Source of the DNA: Acidaminococcus massiliensis
GTDB lineage: Bacteria > Bacillota > Negativicutes > Acidaminococcales > Acidaminococcaceae
Length of the DNA: 64,000 bases
Direction of reading: 5' to 3'
NCBI RefSeq assembly: GCF_900095825.1
Contig: NZ_LT608315.1
Location: forward strand, 124,001-188,000
Part shown: positions 42,808 through 50,764 of the stretch, in pieces
How positions within the stretch are numbered: the first letter of the stretch is position 1
How the letters are laid out: every line of letters begins with the position of its first letter
The notes under the pieces: generated by a model
The model's input: only the letters and a program-made list of their open reading frames with translations
Told to the model about the DNA's origin: nothing
Databases searched by the model: none
Made by a program: the position numbers and the translations under genes

Positions 42808-44703
42808 TCAGAACGAATATTCCGCCCCGACGATGATCCGACGGCCGGGCATGGGGTAACTGTCCTGACCAGCCACTACGCCGCCCTGTTCTGCGTAGGC
42901 TGCGTTGTTCAGATTGTAGAAATTGGCGAAGCCGGTCCAGCTCTGGTCAAATTTATACCGGGCAATGAAATCCATGGTCAGGTACCGGTTTTCTCCATAT
43001 TTGGTTTTGCTGAGCCCATTGGCCGCCCTTGCCCGGAGGTTCAGGTTCCATTTGGTGTCATGGTACCGGACACCGGCCTGGTAGTAGTTGGGCGCATAGT
43101 TTTCATCCCGGACATATCCGGTATCGTTCCGGTCGTTTTCTACCTTCACGTAGGTGTAAGAAGCGTCCACATCCCACAATTTATTCAGCTTATGGGTCAC
43201 TGTCAAGGATAGGCCCCGCTTCTTCTGCCGATCGATGTTTTCGGCATAGCTGTCATAGTTGGGCATCAATTTCCAATTGATGGCATTGTGGAGATTGCTG
43301 TAAAATGCGCTGATCCCCACATCCGTCTTGGGATCCGTCTTGAAATTGTACCCCAGAGTATATACGTTACCCGTTTCTGCCTTCAGGTCCTCATTGCCTA
43401 CGTATTTGCCCCACATCCCATAATCTACGAAATAATAGAGATCATCGATGGTAGGAGTCCGGAACACCTGGTTCCAGGAGAAGTAGGCATTGCTGTCTTT
43501 GCTGAACTTCTTGTTGATGGCAGCACTGCCGGTGGTCCGGTTGCCGCTGCGGCTGTGATCATCATACCGGATCCCAGTATTCAGCTGCCAGGTAGGGGCG
43601 AATTTCCACTGGTCCTGGAGGAAAATCGCTTTGTTATTATAGCCTTTTTTGCCCCGGTAACTGGTTTCGTTATGGGCCTTGGCATCCCGGTATTCCAAGC
43701 CTCCTACCAGGGTATTGGTATCGGACAAGACGAAGTTCTGCTGGCCTTCGATGCCCCAGTCCGTTTCGTCCATGCCCCCCTGGTTGAAATAGCTGTAATA
43801 ATTCCGGTAGGCCTGGAGATATCCGCTGTTCCCGGCGTCTCGGTTCCAGTCATAGCGCAGCCCTACATTGTTGGTCTTTTTGTTCAAGTGGGAAGGGAAA
43901 TAAGAAGTCACGCTGTAGGGATTGTTCCCTTCCATGATGGAATAGTCGTAATTCAGGGTCAGACCATCGCTTGCGGTAAAGTCATGGGTCAGCTTCAGGG
44001 AAATGTTGTCCTGGGTATAATTGGACTGTCCCGGCCATTTCTTGGTATCCCCATTGGTATCTTTGTATTTGATGTAGGAAGCTTTGTTCCGGCTGGCCGC
44101 CACCTGGATGCCGTTTTTGTCCACTTTGCCCCCTACAGACAGGCCCAGGTCCTGGCTGCCCCAGGAACCGTACCCCACCCGGATCTTTCCTGTGGTCTCC
44201 TCGGGAGTCTTGGTGATAATGTTGATCACGCCTCCTACGGCATCGGCGCCGTACAGGGTGGAAGCGCCCCCCTTCACCACTTCGATCCGCTCGATCATGT
44301 CCACTGGCGGCAGGGTATGGGCATCAAAAGTAGACTTGGCCATACTGCCCATACTGTTGTTGAACCGGCGGCCGTCCACCATCACCAGCACCCGTTCATC
44401 CCCGTTGAGCATGATATGGGATTCATAGGCTCCCACCCCGTTCTGCATCACACGTGCCCCGGGCACATCTTCCAAGGCATCGGTAACGTTCCTGTAGCCC
44501 CGGTCAGAGATCTGCTGGCTGGTGATCACCGTTACATCCGCCGGCGTATCGGCCTTGGCATTCTTCAGCCGGTTGGCCGTAATGACGACTTCTTCCGGTT
44601 TTCCTTCCGCCACAGGCTCTTCTGCCCAAGCCACTCCGCTGCTTCCCAGTGCCAAGGCAGCCAAAACTGCCCCGGTCAGCTTTTTGTTCCAAAGAGTTTT
44701 CAT
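42808..44703 (-). CDS. TonB-dependent outer-membrane receptor (BtuB/CirA-like)
   Basis: A 631-residue receptor: signal peptide KLTGAVLAALALGSSGVAWA, a TonB-box-like EEVVITANR near 38, and a plug domain (about 50-165) with DALEDVPGARV, LVMVDGRRFNNS and IERIEVVKGGASTLYGADAVGGVINIIT. The barrel ends in RRIIVGAEYSF with the C-terminal Phe used by the BAM machinery. It imports a scarce ligand such as cobalamin or an iron chelate across the outer membrane, proof of a diderm envelope. Ligand is not determinable and no exbB/tonB gene is nearby. Confidence 0.95.
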   Translation of the reverse strand: MKTLWNKKLTGAVLAALALGSSGVAWAEEPVAEGKPEEVVITANRLKNAKADTPADVTVITSQQISDRGYRNVTDALEDVPGARVMQNGVGAYESHIMLNGDERVLVMVDGRRFNNSMGSMAKSTFDAHTLPPVDMIERIEVVKGGASTLYGADAVGGVINIITKTPEETTGKIRVGYGSWGSQDLGLSVGGKVDKNGIQVAASRNKASYIKYKDTNGDTKKWPGQSNYTQDNISLKLTHDFTASDGLTLNYDYSIMEGNNPYSVTSYFPSHLNKKTNNVGLRYDWNRDAGNSGYLQAYRNYYSYFNQGGMDETDWGIEGQQNFVLSDTNTLVGGLEYRDAKAHNETSYRGKKGYNNKAIFLQDQWKFAPTWQLNTGIRYDDHSRSGNRTTGSAAINKKFSKDSNAYFSWNQVFRTPTIDDLYYFVDYGMWGKYVGNEDLKAETGNVYTLGYNFKTDPKTDVGISAFYSNLHNAINWKLMPNYDSYAENIDRQKKRGLSLTVTHKLNKLWDVDASYTYVKVENDRNDTGYVRDENYAPNYYQAGVRYHDTKWNLNLRARAANGLSKTKYGENRYLTMDFIARYKFDQSWTGFANFYNLNNAAYAEQGGVVAGQDSYPMPGRRIIVGAEYSF

Positions 44704-44738
44704 TTCCGTACTTCCTTTCGTTTCATGTCCTAGTACTC

Positions 44739-44748
44739 TCCTAGTGTA
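44739..44748 (-). promoter_or_regulatory. -10 region of the TonB receptor gene with direct repeat
   Basis: Minus strand TACACTAGGA; ACTAGGA recurs 11 bases further downstream (44728-44734), one helical turn away, suggesting a possible regulator contact. Confidence 0.35.
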
Positions 44749-44815
44749 CCGTATAAAGAAAAATACCGCAAATAGGCGGAAGCTATGGATTTCTATAGAT
44801 TAAAGTTATAACAAA

Positions 44816-44842
44816 AGGAGCTGCTGCAGAGCAGCAACTCCT
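44816..44842 (-). terminator. Terminator of the ecf-truA operon
   Basis: AGGAGTTGCTGC / GCAGCAGCTCCT with a three-base loop followed by TTTTG (minus strand). It starts inside the truA stop codon. Confidence 0.8.
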
Positions 44843-45578
44843 AATAACTCACGTGCATCAGATACAGCCCCTGGGGCGGGGCAGCCATGCCGGCCTTTTT
44901 ACGGTTCCTGGCGGCCAGGACCTGGGCGAAATCTGTTTTGTCCCATTGTCCTGTCCCCACCCGGACCAGACAGCCTACGATGTTCCGAACCATACGGTAC
45001 AGGAATCCGTCTCCGGTGATGGTGAAGGTGTACAGTTCCCCATCCTGGACCCACCGGGCATCTGTCAGGGTCCGCACCGGAGAGGTATCCTGGCTCCCCT
45101 GGTTCTTGAAGGAGGTAAAGTCATGCTTTCCCAAAAGCAGGGCCGCCGCCTGGTTCATGGCCTCCACATCCAGTTTCTCCCGGATCTCCCAGGTGGTATT
45201 CCGCTGGGTGGGGTCCGGCAGAGGAGAATAATAGATTTTGTACTGGTAGGTCTTATCCACCGCGTCGAACCGGGCGTGGAAGTCATCCCGGACCACTTCC
45301 GCCTCCCGGATGGCGATATCCGGCGGCAGATGGGGCTCCAGGGCCCGACGGTAATTTTCCGGAGGGATCCGGGATTCGGTGGCAAAGGAAATCACCTGGC
45401 CCAGGGCATGGACCCCCGCATCCGTCCGGCCGGCGGCTTTGATCAGGATGGGCTCCTTCAGCACCTCCGTCAGGGCCTTTTCCAGCACCTGCTGGACCCC
45501 CACCCCGTTTTTCTGCCGCTGGAATCCCTGGTAGTTGGTCCCGTCATAGGCTACGGTAGCTTTGATGGTCCGCTTCAT
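44841..45578 (-). CDS. truA: tRNA pseudouridine(38-40) synthase TruA
   Basis: Start at ATG 45578, overlapping the ecfT stop (ATGA). The 245-residue protein shows KATVAYDGTNYQGFQRQ, the catalytic Asp in AAGRTDAGVHALGQVISF, ALPPDIAI-like PHLPPDIAIREAEVV, and GDGFLYRMVRNIVG. It isomerises uridines 38-40 in the anticodon arm. The order ecfA1-ecfA2-ecfT-truA is standard in Firmicutes, where it follows the ribosomal protein cluster; here no ribosomal genes are adjacent. Confidence 0.97.
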   Translation of the reverse strand: MKRTIKATVAYDGTNYQGFQRQKNGVGVQQVLEKALTEVLKEPILIKAAGRTDAGVHALGQVISFATESRIPPENYRRALEPHLPPDIAIREAEVVRDDFHARFDAVDKTYQYKIYYSPLPDPTQRNTTWEIREKLDVEAMNQAAALLLGKHDFTSFKNQGSQDTSPVRTLTDARWVQDGELYTFTITGDGFLYRMVRNIVGCLVRVGTGQWDKTDFAQVLAARNRKKAGMAAPPQGLYLMHVSY

Positions 45579-46381
45579 GCCGGGAGCCCCCATCTCAGGA
45601 AGGCCAGCAGGGCAAAGAGCCCCAGCATCACCAGACCGGTCAAGGCATCCCCCTTGCCGTAGACCAGTTCATGCATCCGGGTCCGGCCTTCTCCGCCCCG
45701 GTAGCACCGGGCTTCCATGGCCAGGGCCAGTTCGTCGGCCCGGCGGAAGGAGGAGATGAACAGAGGGATCAGGATGGGCAGCATGTTTTTGGCCCGCTTC
45801 ATGATGTTCCCGGAAGAAAAGTCCGCACCACGGGACATCTGGGCCTTCATGATCCGGTCCGTCTCTTCCAGCAGGGTGGGGATGAACCGGAGGGCAATGG
45901 TCATCATCATGGCCAGTTCATGGGCAGGCACACCGATTTTCTTGAAGGGCCGGAGCAGCGATTCGATGCCGTCGGTGAGCACAATGGGCGAAGTGGTGAA
46001 GGTCATCAGGGAAGACACCAGGAGCAGCAGCACCAGGCGCAGGGACATCTTGACCCCCAGCACGATTCCTTCCTTGGTGATGGTGAGGAATTTCCACTGC
46101 CACAGCACTTTCCCCGGGTCCGTGACAAAATGGATCACCATGGTCAAAAGGATGATGATCCACAGCGGCTTGATGGACCGGAGCAGGAGTCCGGCCGGCA
46201 GTTTGGCCAGGGCCGCCCCCACCACGATGAACCCGATGAGGATCCCGTAGGAAAGGGGCGAATTGGCCAGGAACACCATGACCATGTAGAACAGTACCGC
46301 CAGGATCTTGGTCCGGGGATCCAGCCGGTGGATGCAGGAATTCCCGGGATAGTACTGTCCCAGGGTAATGTCTGTCAGCAT
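45575..46381 (-). CDS. ecfT: ECF transporter transmembrane energy-coupling protein EcfT
   Basis: Start at ATG 46381 (AAAGGGG about seven bases upstream), overlapping the end of ecfA2. The 268-residue membrane protein starts LTDITLGQYYPGNSCIHRLDPRTKI, typical of EcfT, and has the coupling-helix motif ARG in QMSRGADF followed by basic residues. It links S components to the ATPases. Being encoded without an adjacent S component marks the group II (shared) type that would serve BioY and the S component at 34075. Confidence 0.95.
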   Translation of the reverse strand: MLTDITLGQYYPGNSCIHRLDPRTKILAVLFYMVMVFLANSPLSYGILIGFIVVGAALAKLPAGLLLRSIKPLWIIILLTMVIHFVTDPGKVLWQWKFLTITKEGIVLGVKMSLRLVLLLLVSSLMTFTTSPIVLTDGIESLLRPFKKIGVPAHELAMMMTIALRFIPTLLEETDRIMKAQMSRGADFSSGNIMKRAKNMLPILIPLFISSFRRADELALAMEARCYRGGEGRTRMHELVYGKGDALTGLVMLGLFALLAFLRWGLPA

Positions 46382-47238
46382 GCTTTCCACCCCTTTGCTT
46401 TGTCAATGGCCCGGATCAGTTCGGCTTTGGTAATGGGCGTCCCTTCAATGGGGAGTCCCTGCTGCCTGAGTTCTTCTGCCAGCTTCACACTTTCCGGCAC
46501 ATCCACGGAAAGGGCTTCCAGTTTTTCCCGTTCATGGGTGAACAGTTCCCGGGCCGGGCCGTCCAGCTGGAGCCGGCTATCGCTCATGACCAGGAGCCGG
46601 CTGGCGTACTGGGCTGCTTCTTCCATGCTGTGGGTGATCAGCAGTACCCCCATTTTCCGTTTTTCGAAGATCTTCCGGAGCTGGCCAAAAATGCTGTCCC
46701 GACTGATGGGGTCCAGACCGGCGCTGGGTTCGTCCATGATCAAATAATCCGGTTCCATGGCCACCACCCCGGCAATGGCCACTCGGCGCATCTGTCCTCC
46801 GGACAGCTGGAAGGGAGACCGCTGGGCAAAATTGTCGAATTCCAGATCCACGAACTCCATGGCACTGCGCACCGCTTCTTCCACTTCCGGTTCCGTCTTC
46901 CCTTGGTTCCGGGGACCGAAAGCTATATCTTCATAGATGGTTTCCGCAAACAGCTGGTGTTCCGGATACTGGAATACCATGCCCACCCGGTTCCGGGCGG
47001 CTTTGGCTTCCGGCGTCTTGGCGGCCAGGTCCACCCCGTCCACCAGCACTTTCCCGGCCATGGGATGGAGCAGCCCGTTGAGATGTTCCGCCAGGGTGCT
47101 CTTGCCGCTGCCAGTGTGGCCGATGAGGGCCACGAATTCCCCCTTTTCCAGGGTGAAAGCCACATCATCCAGGGCCTTCTTTTCCAGGCTGGTGTGGGTC
47201 ATATAGGTATAGGAGATATGGTCTACTTGGATGGACAT
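46375..47238 (-). CDS. ecfA2: ECF transporter ATPase EcfA2
   Basis: A 287-residue ABC ATPase: Walker A GHTGSGKST, Q-loop VFQYPEHQLF, signature LSGGQMRRVAIA, Walker B YLIMDEPSAG and switch His in ITHSMEE. The FQYPEHQLF Q-loop is typical of ECF-type ATPases. The C-terminal part (SVKLAEELRQQGLPIEG) is the dimerisation region seen in this family. Start overlaps the ecfA1 stop by 16 bases. Confidence 0.95.
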   Translation of the reverse strand: MSIQVDHISYTYMTHTSLEKKALDDVAFTLEKGEFVALIGHTGSGKSTLAEHLNGLLHPMAGKVLVDGVDLAAKTPEAKAARNRVGMVFQYPEHQLFAETIYEDIAFGPRNQGKTEPEVEEAVRSAMEFVDLEFDNFAQRSPFQLSGGQMRRVAIAGVVAMEPDYLIMDEPSAGLDPISRDSIFGQLRKIFEKRKMGVLLITHSMEEAAQYASRLLVMSDSRLQLDGPARELFTHEREKLEALSVDVPESVKLAEELRQQGLPIEGTPITKAELIRAIDKAKGWKAC

Positions 47239-48059
47239 AATGCTTCACACAACTCCTTATGGGTAATGATGGGAGGCAGCTGATGGCCCTGTTTGTCCAG
47301 GGCATTGGCCACTTCTGCCGCCAGGGGACATTCCAGCCCCAGGCCCCGGATCCGGTCCACCTGGGTGAAGACTTCCTTGGGCGTCCCTTCCAGGACGATT
47401 CTTCCTTTTTCCATAGCGATGATCCGGTCCGCCAGGATGGCCTCCTCCATTTTGTGGGTGATGTACACAATGGTGATGTGTTTTTCCTTATTCAGCTTCA
47501 GCACCGTGGAGACGATTTCTTTCCGACCCCGGGGATCCAACATGGCAGTGGGCTCATCAAAGACGATGCACCGAGGTTCCAGGGCCAGCACCCCGGCAAT
47601 GGCCACCCGCTGTTTCTGGCCTCCGGACAGCCTGTGAGGAGCCCGTTTGGCGTAATCCAGCATGTCCACTGCCGCCAGAGCTTTTTCTACCCGGGGACGG
47701 ATTTCAGGCCCGGGGACCCCAATGTTTTCCAGCCCGAAAGCCACATCTTCCTCCACGATGGCCGCCACAATCTGGTTGTCCGGGTTCTGGAATACCATCC
47801 CCACAGTCTGGCGCACCGTCCAAAGGTTTTCTTCTATGGCGGTATCCAGCCCTCCTACCAGGCAATGCCCACTGGTGGGGGTCAGGAGACCGTTGAAATG
47901 ACGGGCCAGGGTGGACTTGCCGCTGCCGTTGGTCCCGATAATGGCGACAAATTCGCCGGGGGCAATGGACAGGTCGATGCCCTGGAGCGCAGTCATTTCC
48001 TGATTTTGCCCATCCACATAGGTATGGGTCAGATTTTTCGTTTCAATGATTGGTTCCAT
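47223..48059 (-). CDS. ecfA1: ECF transporter ATPase EcfA1
   Basis: Start at ATG 48059, five bases after GGAGG. The 278-residue ABC ATPase has GTNGSGKST (Walker A), VFQNPDNQIVA (Q-loop), LSGGQKQRVAIAGVLALEP (signature) and CIVFDEPTAMLDPRGR (Walker B), with THKMEEA holding the switch His. It pairs with EcfA2 as a heterodimer that powers vitamin uptake. First gene of the ecfA1-ecfA2-ecfT-truA operon, with its own promoter at 48080-48109. Confidence 0.95.
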   Translation of the reverse strand: MEPIIETKNLTHTYVDGQNQEMTALQGIDLSIAPGEFVAIIGTNGSGKSTLARHFNGLLTPTSGHCLVGGLDTAIEENLWTVRQTVGMVFQNPDNQIVAAIVEEDVAFGLENIGVPGPEIRPRVEKALAAVDMLDYAKRAPHRLSGGQKQRVAIAGVLALEPRCIVFDEPTAMLDPRGRKEIVSTVLKLNKEKHITIVYITHKMEEAILADRIIAMEKGRIVLEGTPKEVFTQVDRIRGLGLECPLAAEVANALDKQGHQLPPIITHKELCEALCPSK

Positions 48060-48079
48060 AACTTCCTCCATAAAGTTAA

Positions 48080-48109
48080 ATTATAGCTTTGTTTACTGGA
48101 TTCAGTCAA
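48080..48109 (-). promoter_or_regulatory. Promoter of the ecf operon
   Basis: -35 TTGACT (48104-48109), 18-base spacer, -10 TATAAT (48080-48085). The -35 follows the T-tract of the terminator at 48109-48143. Confidence 0.75.
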
Positions 48110-48143
48110 TAATAAAGGGGGTGTGAAGAAATTCACACCCCCC
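48109..48143 (-). terminator. Terminator of the abgT-like gene
   Basis: 11-bp perfect stem GGGGGTGTGAA / TTCACACCCCC with loop, followed by TTTATTATT on the minus strand. The 48144-48302 stretch between it and the gene holds GC-rich GGGTCGCGAG and a GTGTGTCGCC/GGCACAC stem but no gene. Confidence 0.8.
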
Positions 48144-48302
48144 GTCTCGGGTCGCGAGCTTTGACGTTGCATCCATTTATTCTTTTTTCTATATGACAAT
48201 AAGACAAAATCGGTGGGAATCTAAAAACCAAATCTTCGGTCTGTACAAACAAGCCCAAGACTCGTGGCCCGAGACCGTGTGTCGCCAAGCGGCACACAAA
48301 AC

Positions 48303-49847
48303 TTACAGCACTCCAGCCGGCAGGGCAATGCCCACACCCGGTCCGAAAGGCACACCCAGCATCATCCAGATCACCAGGAAGATGATCCAGGCAATCTGCA
48401 GGACCACAGCAACGGGAATCATGTTGGAAATCAGGGTCCCGATGGCGCAGTCCGGCATGTATTTTTCCTGGGCCACACTGAGGATCATCCAGATATAGGG
48501 ACTCATGGGGGTGAAGCAGTTCCCCGGGGAGTCACCCAGCCGGTACAGCAGCTGGGTAAAGCCGGGATGGTATCCCAGCAGCATGAACATAGGGACGAAG
48601 ATAGGTGCGAAAATAGCCCACTTGGCGGAGCCGGAAGAAACGAAGATGTTAACGAAAGCGGAAATCAGGATGAAAGCAATGCACATAGGAACCCCAGTGA
48701 AGCCCACGCCTTTCAGGAAGTTGGCTCCGCTGATGGCCAGCAATGTCCCCAGCTTGGTCCAGTTGAACAATCCCTGGAACTGCCCGCAGAAGAAACAGAA
48801 CACCACATAGGCCCCCATGCCGCTCATCTGTTTCACCATGGCGGAGTTGATGCTCTTCACAGTGGTAAACTTTCCGGTAGTCTTCCCATAGACGATGCCA
48901 GCAATGCTGAACAGGAAGAACAGCAGCGGGATCAGTTCTTTCAGCATCAGGGAGCCCACCACCGTCACTCCGTCTTTGGAAAGGATCTGGGTCTTGAAGC
49001 CGATGATGACGATGATGATATATACCAGGCAGGCCAGGCCGGCATTGTGCAGGCCCTTGATTTCCAGAGGGGTCACTTCATCCATCAGAGCTTCTTCTTC
49101 CGACCCTTCATATTTGGGGAACCGAGGCTCGATGATGTGGATGGAAACCCAGCCGATGACAGCGCCGCAGAGGAAGGTGGAGACAAAGAGGAAATACCAG
49201 TTGCAGGTCACGTCCACGGCAAACAGTCCAGGTGCCCCCAAGAAAGCATCAATGGCCTGGTTGGTCAGGCCCTGGAGCAGCGAGTCGGTCCCGGCCACCA
49301 TCAAGTTGGCCGTGAACCCGGCCTGGGCTCCGGCATACCCCACCATCATGCCCACCACCGGGTGTTTCTTGACCCCGATGTACACAATGGCAGCCAGAGG
49401 GGGAATCACGATCATGGCCGTATCGGAAGCAATGTTCCCGCAAGTCCCTAAGAAAGCGATCAGATAGGGTACGACCCCAGGAGGCACGTTCTTCAGGGAT
49501 CGTCTCAAGAGAGCCACCAGGAGCCCAGATTCTTCACAGAACCCGATGGCCATGGTCATGGTGATGACCAGACCCAGAGGGGCGAACCCGGTAAAATTCT
49601 TGACCAGATTGGTGAGGAGCCACTGGACCCCGGCCTTGGAAAAAAGGTTTTGGGAAACAACGGCCTTCCCTGTTGCAGGGTTGGTCAGGCTGAAGCCCGT
49701 ACTGGTGAGCCCTGCACCAATAACGGCTGTAATGAGGAATAAGACCACGAACAAGATAGCGGGCGGCGGCAGTTTGTTGCAGACTGTCTCGATGGTATTC
49801 AGGAAACGGTCCACCCAGGTTTTCTTGACTGCATCTTTTGCGACCAT
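48303..49847 (-). CDS. AbgT-family transporter (p-aminobenzoyl-glutamate type)
   Basis: A 514-residue membrane protein with about ten hydrophobic helices. It carries AbgT hallmarks: LPPPAILFVVLFLI near the N-terminus, SGSAKWAIFAPIFVPMFMLLG and the C-terminal RLGDSPGNCFTPMSPYIWMIL. E. coli AbgT imports p-aminobenzoyl-glutamate, a folate breakdown product, while other members export sulphonamides; the direction here is unknown. In a likely glutamate-fermenting host the former might feed folate or glutamate pools, which is inference. RBS AAGGAGG precedes the ATG. Upstream holds an imperfect inverted repeat (49878-49901). Confidence 0.9.
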   Translation of the reverse strand: MVAKDAVKKTWVDRFLNTIETVCNKLPPPAILFVVLFLITAVIGAGLTSTGFSLTNPATGKAVVSQNLFSKAGVQWLLTNLVKNFTGFAPLGLVITMTMAIGFCEESGLLVALLRRSLKNVPPGVVPYLIAFLGTCGNIASDTAMIVIPPLAAIVYIGVKKHPVVGMMVGYAGAQAGFTANLMVAGTDSLLQGLTNQAIDAFLGAPGLFAVDVTCNWYFLFVSTFLCGAVIGWVSIHIIEPRFPKYEGSEEEALMDEVTPLEIKGLHNAGLACLVYIIIVIIGFKTQILSKDGVTVVGSLMLKELIPLLFFLFSIAGIVYGKTTGKFTTVKSINSAMVKQMSGMGAYVVFCFFCGQFQGLFNWTKLGTLLAISGANFLKGVGFTGVPMCIAFILISAFVNIFVSSGSAKWAIFAPIFVPMFMLLGYHPGFTQLLYRLGDSPGNCFTPMSPYIWMILSVAQEKYMPDCAIGTLISNMIPVAVVLQIAWIIFLVIWMMLGVPFGPGVGIALPAGVL

Positions 49848-49877
49848 TGATTGACAACCTCCTTAAAAAAATATTAC

Positions 49878-49901
49878 TCAATACAGTACCAAGATACTGC
49901 A
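49878..49901. promoter_or_regulatory. Inverted repeat upstream of the abgT-like gene
   Basis: AATACAGTA, six bases, TACTGCATT: nine-base arms with one mismatch, about 35 bases before the start. It may be an operator or leader stem. The rest of 49902-49990 is A+T rich and I see nothing firm in it. Confidence 0.35.
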
Positions 49902-49996
49902 TTACAGCCTGAAACATCAAACGTTTTTTATTCAAATTGTATTATTGTTTATATAATATCATGTTTTTACAAACCTTGTCCAGCCTTTCTTTCTCC

Positions 49997-50026
49997 TAGA
50001 CAGGCCATCTTTTTCTATGTTATAAT
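49997..50026 (+). promoter_or_regulatory. Promoter of the 50080 gene
   Basis: -35 TAGACA (49997-50002), 18-base spacer, -10 TATAAT (50021-50026). In the leader an ATG-TGA start-stop (50073-50078) with AAAGGGG five bases before it lies just ahead of the real ATG. Confidence 0.6.
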
Positions 50027-50079
50027 TTGAACAAGTTTTTTCTTATATTTTTGTAATTCAAAAGGGGTGAATATGTGAA

Positions 50080-50712
50080 ATGAATGAAATAATGATACAG
50101 TTTTTTCCCAATATGACCGTATGGAAGCTACATTCCTTCAAAGAATACTTAATTTTCTTCCTTCTGCTCCTGTCTGGCTTCCTTTTTTTCCATGGGTGGA
50201 TCAATCGGCTCCGAAAAGCCAGGACTCCAGCAGGAGCAAAAAAACGTGTCTTAAAAGCTGTAAAGACCGGCTCTCATGACCGATATTATTATTTTTCTTT
50301 TAAAAATGGTGGATTATCCCCAGAATCGACTTGTATTCTGCTTCCCCATGATGTGCTTCTCCTCAGGATCATATCCAAAGGGTATCAGATTAAAGGTTCG
50401 GAGTATAGTGAACAATGGTTGTTTAAAGATAATTCTGAAAGTATATCCGTTCCCAATCCATTGACTATATTGGAGCACGAGAAAGATAAGCTGGAAAATC
50501 TGCTGAAAACAGCCAAAATCGCCTTTATAAGAGTCCATATTTTTGTCATTGCAGCAGATAACTATGCAGCTCCCATCTTCTATCTGGATGGACCTTCCCG
50601 ATCCAAAACCCTGAGCCTTCCGGAGCTGAAGCAATGGATCCGGCAGCGGGACCTGGATCCCCTGCCAGAAGAAAAGCAGCAGGAAATCCTGGCACTGCTG
50701 CAACAAAAATAA
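50080..50712 (+). CDS. Membrane-anchored protein with a degenerate NERD-like domain
   Basis: A 210-residue protein with one membrane helix (about 23-42, YLIFFLLLLSGFLFFHGWI). The cytosolic part resembles NERD nuclease-related domains: GAKKRVLKAVKTG at the start, then IISKGYQIKGSEYSEQWLFKD and NPLTILEHEKDKLENLL, like the NY.G.I.GSE..WTQ...NP..Q..H pattern. The Glu of the catalytic E-x-K motif appears replaced (IISK) and the upstream Asp is missing, so nuclease activity is unlikely. Base composition is more A+T rich than neighbours, hinting at transfer. Function unknown. Confidence 0.6.
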   Translation: MNEIMIQFFPNMTVWKLHSFKEYLIFFLLLLSGFLFFHGWINRLRKARTPAGAKKRVLKAVKTGSHDRYYYFSFKNGGLSPESTCILLPHDVLLLRIISKGYQIKGSEYSEQWLFKDNSESISVPNPLTILEHEKDKLENLLKTAKIAFIRVHIFVIAADNYAAPIFYLDGPSRSKTLSLPELKQWIRQRDLDPLPEEKQQEILALLQQK

Positions 50713-50756
50713 GGTGCTGCATGTGTGAAAATCACACATGCAGCACCTTATTTTAT
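50708..50756. terminator. Bidirectional terminator between the NERD-like gene and rpoC
   Basis: AATAAGGTGCTGCATGTGTGA / TCACACATGCAGCACCTTATT: a 21-bp perfect stem with a three-base loop, ended by TTTTA. Confidence 0.92.
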
Positions 50757-50764
50757 GATTCCGC

